Below are positions 1 through 9,128 of a stretch of 64,000 nucleotides of DNA, piece after piece. The stretch lies in NCBI GenBank assembly GCA_963749035.1, contig CAVVKW010000001.1, forward strand, positions 186,001-250,000, given 5' to 3'. The notes beneath the pieces were generated by a model that worked only from the letters and a program-made list of their open reading frames with translations, made no database searches and was not told where the DNA came from. The stretch is from CAVVKW01 sp963749035. Its GTDB lineage: Bacteria > Verrucomicrobiota > Verrucomicrobiia > Chthoniobacterales > JAATET01. The translations under genes were made by a program, and so were the position numbers. Every line of letters begins with the position of its first letter. The first letter of the stretch is position 1.

Positions 1-35
1 AGCTCCGCCAGAGACTGCGCCCGCTCCGCTTGGGC

Positions 36-2217
36 GTCGCCCCCTCACACGGGGGCGCGGATTGAAACATCCTGGTAAGACCAATATCCCGCCGCCCGTG
101 GATGTCGCCCCCTCACACGGGGGCGCGGATTGAAACTGGCTGCTGGGTGACGACGCGTTGACGCGGCGACGGTCGCCCCCTCACACGGGGGCGCGGATTG
201 AAACTTCGTCCTCATCCATATCGATGATTATCCACCAGCTGTCGCCCCCTCACACGGGGGCGCGGATTGAAACACCTCCAGCCGCACCGAGTTCGCAGCC
301 TTCACCGGTCGCCCCCTCACACGGGGGCGCGGATTGAAACGGGTCGCGACCACGGTAGGACAGACGGCGTCGCTGTCGCCCCCTCACACGGGGGCGCGGA
401 TTGAAACAGTGACTCAATGGCGGGCGTCAACTATCTGCTCAAGTCGCCCCCTCACACGGGGGCGCGGATTGAAACATGTTGCCCTGCTGGACGGGGGGCG
501 GCATCGTTCAGGTCGCCCCCTCACACGGGGGCGCGGATTGAAACGACAGGCGCGTGCCGGAAGGATTCTGGGCGTGGGGGTCGCCCCCTCACACGGGGGC
601 GCGGATTGAAACACTGGTGACAATGCCGATAAGGATGAGGCGCTCGGTCGCCCCCTCACACGGGGGCGCGGATTGAAACCATTATCGAAGAGCCCTCTGG
701 TTATCGACCGAGCGTCGCCCCCTCACACGGGGGCGCGGATTGAAACGGATTTTTCGCTGGGGGATGGCGAGGCGGTTCGCCGTCGCCCCCTCACACGGGG
801 GCGCGGATTGAAACTTCGCCGCCACCTTCCGATCACCCGTCCCCAGAGGTCGCCCCCTCACACGGGGGCGCGGATTGAAACCGGGCCTGACCGGCGCGAT
901 CACGACAACTCGCCGGTCGCCCCCTCACACGGGGGCGCGGATTGAAACCCCCTCCGGCGACTGCGTCACCATCAGCCCCGGATGTCGCCCCCTCACACGG
1001 GGGCGCGGATTGAAACACCGCCTTGTTCGGCGAGCGCGCATCTTATGTGGTCGCCCCCTCACACGGGGGCGCGGATTGAAACCGTTTTGGAGAGTCAGTC
1101 GCACTTCCTTGAGCGTCGTCGCCCCCTCACACGGGGGCGCGGATTGAAACAAAGTCGTCCCCGCAGCATTTTCGCAGCTATCCGGTCGCCCCCTCACACG
1201 GGGGCGCGGATTGAAACTTCGCACTCTTAGCATCCCAAATGTTATTTAATTTGCCCCCTCACACGGGGGCGCGGATTGAAACCTCGCCGGCTGGGTGATC
1301 GCGGCCGTCCCGCTGCTGTCGCCCCCTCACACGGGGGCGCGGATTGAAACGCCGTCTTCACGCTCAAGATGCTCTGCCGCCATGTCGCCCCCTCACACGG
1401 GGGCGCGGATTGAAACATACATCGCACCATTCTTCCGGATCTTCGTCCCGTCGCCCCCTCACACGGGGGCGCGGATTGAAACAGGTAATCGACTTCCTAA
1501 GATTCGTCGGGAGGAGGTCGCCCCCTCACACGGGGGCGCGGATTGAAACCATGGAATCAACTTGGCAACATCATCCTCCGTAATGTCGCCCCCTCACACG
1601 GGGGCGCGGATTGAAACAGGTTCCCCCATTTGTTTCAGTAAAAGATTCCGGTCGCCCCCTCACACGGGGGCGCGGATTGAAACCTCGTCGGTCATGGTCG
1701 GCGGGAATACAGCGAGGGTCGCCCCCTCACACGGGGGCGCGGATTGAAACAAACCTCAGTTCGCTCCGCTCGTGGAATCAGGTGTCGCCCCCTCACACGG
1801 GGGCGCGGATTGAAACCCCTTTGGTTTCGGTGCCGGTTTCGGAGTGGTCTGTCGCCCCCTCACACGGGGGCGCGGATTGAAACGTCGCGAGGATCTGATT
1901 CCCGATTTGATCCAGCGTCGCCCCCTCACACGGGGGCGCGGATTGAAACAACTGAATCGACGTGATCTGGGCTCCGGACCACGGTCGCCCCCTCACACGG
2001 GGGCGCGGATTGAAACGCATTTTATGCGATTTATTTTCGGGCGTCGAAACGGTCGCCCCCTCACACGGGGGCGCGGATTGAAACTCACGCCCGCGCATCG
2101 CCCACGTGAACGCGTTAAGTCGCCCCCTCACACGGGGGCGCGGATTGAAACCATTGCTCGACGCATTCCCGATCGACTGCCCATGTCGCCCCCTCACACG
2201 GGGGCGCGGATTAAGAT
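36..2217 (+). CRISPR. CRISPR array, type I-C-like repeats, 33 repeats and 32 full spacers, open at left
   Basis: A 33-bp repeat that begins GTCGCCCCC and ends GGATTGAAAC recurs at 36, 104, 172, 241, 308 and so on to 2185, separated by unique spacers of 32-36 bp. Each repeat contains a 7-bp GC stem (CGCCCCC/GGGGGCG) around the loop TCACAC, and the ATTGAAAC end is the form expected of the crRNA 5' handle in subtype I-C. This sets the transcribed strand as plus. The last repeat (2185-2217) is degenerate over its final bases, which marks the leader-distal end, so the leader and cas genes lie to the left, outside the window. Bases 1-35 have exactly the length of a spacer and are GC-rich, so the array most likely continues leftward. 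Repeat 19 (1250-1282) is a variant. No spacer duplicates were noticed by eye. The subtype call rests on repeat sequence alone. Confidence 0.97.
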
Positions 2218-2400
2218 GTCGTCGATCTAGCGATGAAGGCCGCCAACATTGATTCAAACTCTAGAAAGTCGGTAAACGACCCATCCTCGCCTCAGAAAAA
2301 TCCGCGTCCCTCGGCTTAATCTGCGGACAAAACTCAGGTAACGAAATCGCCACATTGGCGGCATTGCCACCGTGTAATCATTGCGTTTGGCTCCCGGCCA

Positions 2401-3867
2401 ATGAGCGAATCGCCATCCGCGGATCACCGGCGCACGGTCCAGGAATACATCGACGAGACCCCCGTCTGGTCTGACGGGACCGCCGCGCCGGAGGCCCCGT
2501 TGACCTCGATGCAGTGGCGCATCTGGAGCCTCGCTTGCGCCGGGAAGTTTTTCGAAGGACTCGTCGTTTTCATGACCGGTGTCGCGCTCCCGCTGATCTC
2601 GCTCGAGTTCGACCTCGACCCCGGAGCCAAAGGGATCGTCGGGGCTGCCTCCCTCGCCGGGATCCTCGTCGGGGCCTCCGCCCTTGGCGGACTCGCCGAC
2701 CGCTTCGGACGCCGCGCAATGTTCATCGTCGAGATGGCCATTTTCGTCGCCTTCCTCACCCTCACCGCGCTCAGTCCGAACTTCACGGTCCTCGTCATTT
2801 GCCTCTTCGGGATGGGCATCGCGCTCGGGTGCGATTATCCCACCGCCCACGTCGTCATTTCTGAGAGTATCCCGAGCAGCTTTCGGGGCCGACTCGTCCT
2901 CGCGGCATTTGGGTTTCAGGCCGTAGGAGCCCTCGCCGGGACCATCATTGGATTTCTGATTCTACGGTCGAGCGAATCCATTGACGACTGGCGGATGATG
3001 TATGCCACCGCCATCATCCCAGCGCTGCTCGTCCTGGGCGGTCGATTTTTCATCACCCAGAGCGGCTCGTGGCTCGTTTCCCGTGGTCGGATCGAGGAAG
3101 CCGAGCAAGAGACCACCCGCCTCCTTGCCCGCAATCCTCGATACCCGAAAAGAGTCGAACTCCGCGATCCTCACGCTCATCTGGCAGCCGCCGATCGCAA
3201 GCCAAGCTACGGGAAGCTTTTTAAAAAGAAGCACCGGCGCGCCACGATCCTCGCGTCAGTCCCTTGGTTCCTCCAGGACCTCGGCACCTACGGCATCGGC
3301 ATCTTTACGCCCACGATCCTCGCTGCAACCATCGGCGCGAAAAACCCCCACGAACACAGCCTTGCCGAAGTGATCCACAACGACATGCTCGCCGCCGAAG
3401 GGGCTGCCCTCATCGACATTCTTCTCATCGTTGGTATCGTTGCCGCGGTTCTCCTAACTGACAAACTCGGCCGCATCCGCCTCCAGATCGGCGGGTTTAT
3501 CGGCTGCGCCATTGGCCTCGCCATTGCGGCACTCTCCGTCCACTTCACCGGCGTCCTCGCAACCGTCCTGATCTTCATCGGCTTCATGCTCTTCAATTTC
3601 ATGACCAACCTCGGCCCCAACGCGATGACCTATCTACTCGCGGGCGAGGTCTTCAGCACTCACAACCGCGGGACCGGCGCCGGTTTCGCCGCGTCGTTCG
3701 CCAAGATCGGCGCCGTCCTCACCGCATTTCTCTTTCCAGTGCTGCTTCACAAAATCGGCACCGCCCCCCTGCTCTGGGGGCTCGTCGCCACCTCTCTTCT
3801 GGGTGCCTTCATCACCTGGCGGTTCCAAATCGAGACCCGCGGCGTCAATCTCGAGAAAATCGCCTGA
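2401..3867 (+). CDS. MFS transporter, sugar-porter-like
   Basis: Predicted 488-residue inner-membrane transporter of the major facilitator superfamily. The sequence shows about 12 hydrophobic segments split by a polar central loop. The loop-2/3 signature GGLADRFGRR lies at residues 96-105, and a second half-repeat of the family shows ESIPSSFRGR after the next helices. A polar N-terminal tail of about 35 residues precedes the first membrane segment. The pattern is closest to the sugar/metabolite:H+ symporter branch, but the substrate cannot be read from sequence. It stands alone between the CRISPR array and a small membrane protein, so context gives no hint. The ATG at 2401 is the only sensible start; no strong Shine-Dalgarno is evident. 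Confidence 0.85.
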   Translation: MSESPSADHRRTVQEYIDETPVWSDGTAAPEAPLTSMQWRIWSLACAGKFFEGLVVFMTGVALPLISLEFDLDPGAKGIVGAASLAGILVGASALGGLADRFGRRAMFIVEMAIFVAFLTLTALSPNFTVLVICLFGMGIALGCDYPTAHVVISESIPSSFRGRLVLAAFGFQAVGALAGTIIGFLILRSSESIDDWRMMYATAIIPALLVLGGRFFITQSGSWLVSRGRIEEAEQETTRLLARNPRYPKRVELRDPHAHLAAADRKPSYGKLFKKKHRRATILASVPWFLQDLGTYGIGIFTPTILAATIGAKNPHEHSLAEVIHNDMLAAEGAALIDILLIVGIVAAVLLTDKLGRIRLQIGGFIGCAIGLAIAALSVHFTGVLATVLIFIGFMLFNFMTNLGPNAMTYLLAGEVFSTHNRGTGAGFAASFAKIGAVLTAFLFPVLLHKIGTAPLLWGLVATSLLGAFITWRFQIETRGVNLEKIA

Positions 3868-3940
3868 GCGGACGCAGCAGGTCCGGGTGATTCCGCGATT
3901 TCAGAACTCCTAACATCCCATCCGGCGCCTCATGAGACGA

Positions 3941-3992
3941 TCGCCCATGTCGCCCATGTCGCCCAGGTCGCCCGGGTCGCCCGGGTCGCCGG
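3941..3992. repeat. 9-bp tandem repeat (TCGCCCATG/TCGCCCGGG)
   Basis: Five head-to-tail copies of a 9-bp unit drift from TCGCCCATG (two copies) through TCGCCCAGG to TCGCCCGGG (two copies), with a partial sixth copy. It lies in the gap between the convergent MFS gene and the small membrane protein gene. A short slippage-type minisatellite is the simplest reading; no coding role is seen. Confidence 0.7.
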
Positions 3993-4018
3993 AGGGGTTC
4001 GCGGAACCGGCGGGAACG

Positions 4019-4294
4019 TTACAACGTCCCCGTAGCCACGGCAGACCCGAAGAACGAAGAAACCCCGCCCATCAGAAGCGCGATCACGATTCCACCGACC
4101 CATAGCACCACCGAGACGATCCCGAGAATCCGCCCGACGTTCGTCATATCCTTGCCGGCCGGATCCATTGTCCCAGCTGCCATCTCCTTCAGATCGTTAC
4201 CACCCATCACCCATGCTGCAATGCCTACTGGCATACAGATGATGAGGCCGAGGATACCAAGAATCAGGATGAGGGTGCCGCGATGTGGTTTCAT
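4019..4294 (-). CDS. Small two-helix membrane protein, DUF4190-like
   Basis: A 91-residue protein with two hydrophobic segments, residues 6-28 (LILILGILGLIICMPVGIAAW) and about 53-75, separated by a polar loop with NDLKEM and GTMDPAGKD. The layout of two helices around a loop with a Gly-Asn-Asp-Leu motif resembles the DUF4190 group of small membrane proteins, which have no known function. It is transcribed away from exbB on the opposite strand. Both the short length and the good membrane pattern support a real gene. The function is unknown. Confidence 0.6.
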   Translation of the reverse strand: MKPHRGTLILILGILGLIICMPVGIAAWVMGGNDLKEMAAGTMDPAGKDMTNVGRILGIVSVVLWVGGIVIALLMGGVSSFFGSAVATGTL

Positions 4295-4457
4295 CCAGCT
4301 ATCGTGTAAAACGCCACCGGTTTGGAGGCAAAATAAAAGCTCCTCTCCCTGCCAACGACCCTCTTGCTGACGATCCTCGCAAAAATCCCCACCGCCCCGC
4401 TCGCGTGCATTTCGCGTTTCTCATTTCCTCGCGCCCCGCCTATTTTCCGAGCCGTCC

Positions 4458-5135
4458 ATGTCCATTCACCTCGCTTCAGCTTTTTCTTCGATCGGGGGGT
4501 TCTTCCTCGAAGGCGGCATCTTCATGCTGCTCCTCCTCATCCTTTCGGTCGTGGCACTCACCGTTATCGTCCAGCGAACAATGGCGCTCCGCGAAGCGCA
4601 GGTCATGCCCGATGAACTCGAAGACGAGGTCGAACGACTACAGCCCGGCGACGAACTCACCAAGCTCAGCCGCTTGATGATCAAGCATCGCTCCCCGCTT
4701 TCCCGCATCCTCCTCACGCTCATGCGGCACCTGTCGTGGTCGAAGAGTGAGAACGCCGAGGCCGTCCAGACCCAGGCGCGACACGAAACCGCCCGCATGG
4801 AGAGCGGCCTCGTCATCCTCGAGATCACCACCGGCGTCGCCCCGATCTTCGGCCTTCTCGGCACCCTCTCAGGGCTCGTCGGAATCTTCGCCAACGTCGG
4901 CGACGGCGACCCGATCGTCATCGCCCGCGGGATCTCCGAGGCTCTGAACACCACCATCATGGGCCTCGCCGTCGCGGCCCCGAGTCTCATCGCCTACAAT
5001 TACTTCATGCGAAAAATCGAGGTGATGTCCGTCGAGATGGAAAGCGTCGTCGCCGAACTCCTCGTCAAATGCTACCCGAACCCCGGAGAGCAACCTTCGA
5101 TTCACGAAAACTTCGAGCCCGAGGTTCCCGAATGA
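4458..5135 (+). CDS. exbB: MotA/TolQ/ExbB proton channel family protein
   Basis: A 225-residue inner-membrane protein of the ExbB/TolQ family. With ExbD it forms the proton-driven motor that energises outer-membrane TonB-dependent uptake or Tol-type envelope functions. Three membrane segments are visible: residues about 15-37, a Gly/Thr-rich one with GLLGTLSGLVGIF near 137-150, and one with NTTIMGLAVAAPSLIAYNYF near 172-192. A cytoplasmic loop of roughly 75 charged residues lies between the first two, as in the family. The stop overlaps the start of exbD (ATGA), so the two are translationally coupled. Whether the pair serves TonB or Tol cannot be decided; no tonB or tolA gene is in view. Confidence 0.9.
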   Translation: MSIHLASAFSSIGGFFLEGGIFMLLLLILSVVALTVIVQRTMALREAQVMPDELEDEVERLQPGDELTKLSRLMIKHRSPLSRILLTLMRHLSWSKSENAEAVQTQARHETARMESGLVILEITTGVAPIFGLLGTLSGLVGIFANVGDGDPIVIARGISEALNTTIMGLAVAAPSLIAYNYFMRKIEVMSVEMESVVAELLVKCYPNPGEQPSIHENFEPEVPE

Positions 5136-5584
5136 CTTTCTACACCCGCAAACGGCGAAGCCCAGCGGTCATCATCGTCTCGCTCATCGACATTCTCGCC
5201 ATTCTGCTGATCTTTTTCATCGTCACTACGACCTTCAAAAAGACGCAGCCGCAACTCGAGATCAACCTCCCCGATTCGAAAACCGCCGCTCCCGCAAGCG
5301 AGGCGGAAACCGACCCCCTCGTCCTCCGCGTCAAATCCGCCGAAGAAATCACCCTCGACGACGAACCGATCACGCTCGACGCCCTCGGCCCGGCGCTGAA
5401 ATCCGCCCGCGAGTCCTCACCCGATCGCCCCGTCGCCATGCAGGCCGATCGCGAGGCGCCCTTCGGAGTCATCGTCTCCGTGCTCGACGCCCTCAAAGAC
5501 GCCGGCATCAAGAACCTCCCCGCTTTCACCAACCCGCTCCCCGCTGACAGCAATCCCCAATCCGCAATCCCCAATCCGCAATGA
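5132..5584 (+). CDS. exbD: ExbD/TolR biopolymer transport protein
   Basis: A 150-residue single-pass protein that partners ExbB in the proton-driven motor. After the short cytoplasmic MTFYTRKRRSPAV comes one membrane helix, SLIDILAILLIFFIVTTTF, whose aspartate (residue 19 or so) is the conserved proton-carrying residue of the family. The periplasmic part is about 105 residues. The ATG at 5132 overlaps the exbB stop (ATGA). An upstream in-frame ATG at 5069 would lie inside exbB and is less likely. The C-terminus ends in a short SNPQSAIPNPQ tail whose DNA is a near-duplicated word (CAATCCCCAATCCGCAATCCCC). The gene then overlaps def by the same ATGA arrangement. Confidence 0.9.
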   Translation: MTFYTRKRRSPAVIIVSLIDILAILLIFFIVTTTFKKTQPQLEINLPDSKTAAPASEAETDPLVLRVKSAEEITLDDEPITLDALGPALKSARESSPDRPVAMQADREAPFGVIVSVLDALKDAGIKNLPAFTNPLPADSNPQSAIPNPQ

Positions 5585-6135
5585 ATCTGCCCATCGTTCA
5601 ATACGGTCACCCCGCGCTCCGCTCGAAAGGTAAACCCATCGACAAGATCGACGACCGCATCCGCAAGCTCGCCGACGACATGATCGATACCATGAACGAC
5701 GCCGATGGGGTCGGGTTGGCCGCCCAGCAGGTGGGACTCGCTCTCCAAATTTGCGTCGTCGATGTCGCCGACGCGGGTGATCACGCGGGGACCATGCTCA
5801 TCGACGGCCAACCCGCCGACCTCGACGACTACATGCCCCTCGTGCTGATCAACCCCGAGGTCGAACCCTTCGGCGACACCGTCCCCGCCACTGAAGGGTG
5901 CCTAAGTTTCCCCGCGCTTCAGGGTCAGATCCCCCGTCCCGGCCAGGCCCGAGTCACCGCGAAAACTCTCGAGGACGAAACTCTCTCCTTCGAAGCCGAC
6001 GGCTTGCTCGCCCGCGCCATTCAGCACGAAAAGGATCACCTCGAAGGCGTTCTTTACATCGACCGCATGCTAGACGAAGACCGCCAGCAGCTCGCCCCCG
6101 ACCTCGACAAGCTCATGCGTCAAAACGCGATGTAG
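5581..6135 (+). CDS. def: Peptide deformylase
   Basis: A 184-residue metalloenzyme that removes the formyl group from the N-terminal methionine of new proteins in the cytoplasm. All three family motifs are present: GVGLAAQQ at 43-50, EGCLS at 105-109 (metal-ligand Cys 107) and HEKDH at 149-153 (metal ligands His 149 and His 153, catalytic Glu 150). The length is normal for the family. The start codon overlaps the exbD stop (ATGA), placing it as the third gene of an exbB-exbD-def operon. A charged insertion between residues 62 and 84 (DVADAGDHAG and following) is longer than in E. coli-type enzymes. Confidence 0.96.
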   Translation: MNLPIVQYGHPALRSKGKPIDKIDDRIRKLADDMIDTMNDADGVGLAAQQVGLALQICVVDVADAGDHAGTMLIDGQPADLDDYMPLVLINPEVEPFGDTVPATEGCLSFPALQGQIPRPGQARVTAKTLEDETLSFEADGLLARAIQHEKDHLEGVLYIDRMLDEDRQQLAPDLDKLMRQNAM

Positions 6136-6143
6136 CCGCGCCG

Positions 6144-6908
6144 CTACGGCATTCGCCCAGCCGCATCCACCCACTCCGCGTAGGTCATCGCCCCACGAGT
6201 CCGGCGCGCTCGCTCCACGCAATGCCGAACGTGTCCCCGAATCTCACGAAAATCCCAGTCCGGCGGATGCAGCCCGACCCGCACCAGCGGCGCCGATCCA
6301 GCTTCCAGCCGGAGCGATAACCCCTCGTTCCACACCAAGCTCGTCGCGCGGCGCCAACCCGCCCGCACGCTCCAGACCAGACTACGGGATTGGTAAATCC
6401 GTTCCGCCTCGAAGTCTTCGACGGTCCCGATCCTCGTGGTGTAGCGGAACCCCGCCGCCCGCACCGCTCGCTCCGCCTCCTCGCCCAGTAACCACGCCGG
6501 CGCGATGAACCCTTCCGGTCGCAACCCAACGGCCGCGAATTCCTCCCGGCCGCGCGCCAACGCTTCCGCCGCCTCTCCCTCGTCCAGATCGAGAAATTCA
6601 CCCTCCCCCGCCGTGTAGCTTTCAGTGGTCATTCGTTTCACGAAGCCGTCACCGGCTTTGCGCTCCCGCCGGTGGAGATACCCGTGCGCGACCGCCTCGT
6701 GGCCATCTGCCACCCGTCTCCTCAGCCATTCCCCAAATTCCGAATCCAAACTGATCCGCCCCCGCCCGTGGTGATCGGGGATCACCAACAACGAAGTCCG
6801 CGATACCCCCCACTCCGCGAGGTCGCGGAGCATCTCGTCGACCCGACGCCAGTTCTGCGTCGACACGTCGTGCACCGACACGACCAATCCGCGGCAATCA
6901 CGGTCCAT
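6144..6908 (-). CDS. DUF2334-type polysaccharide deacetylase-like protein
   Basis: About 254 residues with the NodB-like deacetylase pattern of the DUF2334 group: an early SVHDVS (catalytic and metal aspartate region), then HGYLHR about 70 residues later (metal-binding histidines), then a Pro-Ala-Trp element (FIAPAWLLG) typical of this fold. Such proteins are predicted metal-dependent carbohydrate de-N-acetylases, often with unproved substrates. I chose the ATG at 6908 (MDRDCRG); a GTG at 6926 is possible. There is no signal peptide, so it is probably cytoplasmic. It converges on def, with 8 bp between the stops, and is divergent from ftsH. Confidence 0.75.
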   Translation of the reverse strand: MDRDCRGLVVSVHDVSTQNWRRVDEMLRDLAEWGVSRTSLLVIPDHHGRGRISLDSEFGEWLRRRVADGHEAVAHGYLHRRERKAGDGFVKRMTTESYTAGEGEFLDLDEGEAAEALARGREEFAAVGLRPEGFIAPAWLLGEEAERAVRAAGFRYTTRIGTVEDFEAERIYQSRSLVWSVRAGWRRATSLVWNEGLSLRLEAGSAPLVRVGLHPPDWDFREIRGHVRHCVERARRTRGAMTYAEWVDAAGRMP

Positions 6909-7008
6909 TTCGCCACCCCGATTCACGACTGATCAATTCCTTGGCGCCGTTTGCATTCCCATCCCCACTATGTTACCCAAAAGGGCTACTCCAATCCAAT
7001 TTCCCGAA

Positions 7009-9057
7009 ATGTCTGACAACGATCCCCGCGCCCCGAAAGAAAAGGGGCAGCGCCCTAACGGGAACGACCCCCAGTTTAACTGGCGCGGGCTCGTTCTCCT
7101 CGCCGTTGCCTTCGCCCTCATCGGCGGCGCGTTTCTCTTCCGTGGCAACGCTCTCCTCCAAGTCGATCAGCTGAGTTACCCTCAGTTCGAAGCACTCGTC
7201 AGCGACGAAAAGGTCATCGCGACCACCGAAAAACCGCTCGAACTCGTCGTCGAACAAAATTCGAAGACCGAATACCTCACCGGCACCTACAACAAGCAAG
7301 CCGCCGACGGCACCGAGGTTGCCACGCCCTTCCGCGTGGACGTTTTCACCGAATTCAACGGCACCGCAATTCGCGACGCCCTCTCCGCCGCCAACCTTCC
7401 CGTCGACGTCCGTCCGGAATCCAATCTCTGGGCGTCCACTCTCATCGGCCTCCTGCCGATCGCGATCTTCTTGCTCGTTCTCTACTTCTTCTTCCGCTCG
7501 CAGATCAAAATGGCCGGAAAGGGCGCGATGAGTTTCGGCAAATCCAAGGCCAAGATGATGGCCCGCGAAAAGAACAAGATCACCTTCAAAGACGTCGCCG
7601 GCGTCGAGGAAGCGAAGGACGAAGTCTCCGAACTCGTCGAGTTCCTCAAGGACCCGAAGAAATTCCAAAAGCTCGGTGGCCGCATCCCCAAAGGCGTCCT
7701 CATGGTCGGGCCTCCCGGCACCGGCAAGACTTTGATCGCCCGGGCCATCGCCGGCGAAGCCGACGTTCCGTTCTTCAGCATCTCGGGCTCCGACTTTGTC
7801 GAAATGTTCGTTGGCGTCGGCGCGTCCCGCGTGCGTGACATGTTCGAACAGGGCAAAAAGTCCGCCCCGTGTCTCATCTTTATTGACGAAATCGACGCCG
7901 TCGGACGCCACCGCGGTCACGGCATGGGCGGTGGTCACGACGAACGTGAGCAGACCCTTAATCAGCTTCTCGTCGAGATGGACGGCTTCGACACGCAGGA
8001 CGGCGTCATCATCATCGCCGCGACCAACCGGGCCGACGTCCTCGATCCCGCCCTGCTCCGGCCGGGTCGCTTCGACCGTCAGGTCAACGTCGGCCTCCCC
8101 GACGTTAAGGGCCGCGAAGAAATCCTCCGCGTTCATTCCAAGAAGGTGAAGCTCGCCGAGGGCGTCGACATGTCGACCATCGCCAAGGGCACCCCCGGCT
8201 ACTCCGGTGCGGAACTCGCCAACGTCATCAACGAAGCCGCCCTTCTCGCGGCTCGCAATGGCCTCAAGGCCATCGGCCAACACGAGCTCGAAGAAGCCCG
8301 CGACAAAGTCCGCTGGGGTAAGGAACGCCGCAGCATGGCCATGAGTCCCCGCGAGAAGGAAACCACCGCCTTCCACGAGGCCGGTCACGCCATTCTCAAC
8401 CTCCTCTGCGAGCACAGCGACCCGCTTCACAAAGTCTCCATCATCCCCCGCGGCCCCGCCCTCGGCGTCACGATGTATCTTCCGGAAGGTGATCGCTACA
8501 CGAACCACCGACTCGAGCTCGCCGACCGCCTCGTCATGATCATGGGAGGACGGGTCGCCGAGGAAATCGCCTTCGGAGACATCACCAACGGAGCGTCCGG
8601 CGACATCCGGCAAGCGACCCAGATCGCCCGCAGCATGGTCTGCCACTGGGGAATGTCCGATAAGCTCGGCATGATCGAATACGGCTCGCACGAAGACCAC
8701 GTCTTCCTCGCCCGCGACATGTCCTCCAGCGGTCGCGACTACTCCGAGGAAACCGCCCGCACCATCGACGCCGAGGTGATGCGCATCATCAGCGAGGCTT
8801 ACGATCGCGCGACTGCCCTTCTCACGGAACATCGGGACAAGCTCGACCTCATCGCCAACGCGCTGCTCGAATACGAGACGCTCGATGGCAAACAGGTCCG
8901 GGAATTGATGGAAACCGGCAAGATGAGTAATCCTCCCGTGATGGAGGTCAAACCACCGCCGCTTCCGCCGCCACCCAACGCCACTCCCGCCCCCGAGCCG
9001 AAAGGAAAAAAGGGAGACGACCTGCCTCCCGGCAGCCTGGCACCCGCACCGGCCTAG
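7009..9057 (+). CDS. ftsH: ATP-dependent zinc metalloprotease FtsH
   Basis: Membrane-anchored AAA+ protease that degrades misassembled membrane proteins and some regulators. In the frame from 6970 (695 residues), two membrane helices are seen at about 41-57 and 156-175, flanking a periplasmic domain. Walker A GPPGTGKT is at 247-254, Walker B LIFIDEID at 302-309, the second region of homology ATNRADVLDPALLRPGRFDR at 351-370, and the zinc-site HEAGH at 469-473. The C-terminus is a Pro/Ala-rich tail. I prefer the ATG at 7009 (MSDNDPRAP); an in-frame ATG at 6970 would add 13 residues. Neither has a clear ribosome-binding site. Length and motifs are complete. Confidence 0.97.
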   Translation: MSDNDPRAPKEKGQRPNGNDPQFNWRGLVLLAVAFALIGGAFLFRGNALLQVDQLSYPQFEALVSDEKVIATTEKPLELVVEQNSKTEYLTGTYNKQAADGTEVATPFRVDVFTEFNGTAIRDALSAANLPVDVRPESNLWASTLIGLLPIAIFLLVLYFFFRSQIKMAGKGAMSFGKSKAKMMAREKNKITFKDVAGVEEAKDEVSELVEFLKDPKKFQKLGGRIPKGVLMVGPPGTGKTLIARAIAGEADVPFFSISGSDFVEMFVGVGASRVRDMFEQGKKSAPCLIFIDEIDAVGRHRGHGMGGGHDEREQTLNQLLVEMDGFDTQDGVIIIAATNRADVLDPALLRPGRFDRQVNVGLPDVKGREEILRVHSKKVKLAEGVDMSTIAKGTPGYSGAELANVINEAALLAARNGLKAIGQHELEEARDKVRWGKERRSMAMSPREKETTAFHEAGHAILNLLCEHSDPLHKVSIIPRGPALGVTMYLPEGDRYTNHRLELADRLVMIMGGRVAEEIAFGDITNGASGDIRQATQIARSMVCHWGMSDKLGMIEYGSHEDHVFLARDMSSSGRDYSEETARTIDAEVMRIISEAYDRATALLTEHRDKLDLIANALLEYETLDGKQVRELMETGKMSNPPVMEVKPPPLPPPPNATPAPEPKGKKGDDLPPGSLAPAPA

Positions 9058-9089
9058 GTCTGCTCCTCGTCGAGATCGATTGCAAGCGA

Positions 9090-9118
9090 TTGACAGCTTC
9101 CCACCGATTCGTTACGAA
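9090..9118 (+). promoter_or_regulatory. Sigma-70-type promoter candidate
   Basis: TTGACA at 9090-9095, a 17-bp spacer, then TACGAA at 9113-9118. The -35 matches the consensus fully; the -10 matches at the key T1-A2 and two further positions. It lies between the ftsH stop and the small membrane protein gene. It argues that translation of that gene starts downstream of 9118, not at the TTG inside the -35 box. Confidence 0.45.
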
Positions 9119-9128
9119 CAGCTCCGCT

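Noticed and set aside
334..2230. Open frames across the CRISPR array encoding repeated SPPHTGARIET-like peptides
   Set aside because: They are translations of the repeat itself on both strands; the spacers do not keep a coding pattern.
3941..3992. Second small CRISPR
   Set aside because: Unit is only 9 bp with no spacers; it is a simple tandem repeat.
6973..8832. Long open frame opposite ftsH (619 codons)
   Set aside because: Acidic shadow of a GC-rich gene; ftsH is unambiguous on the other strand.
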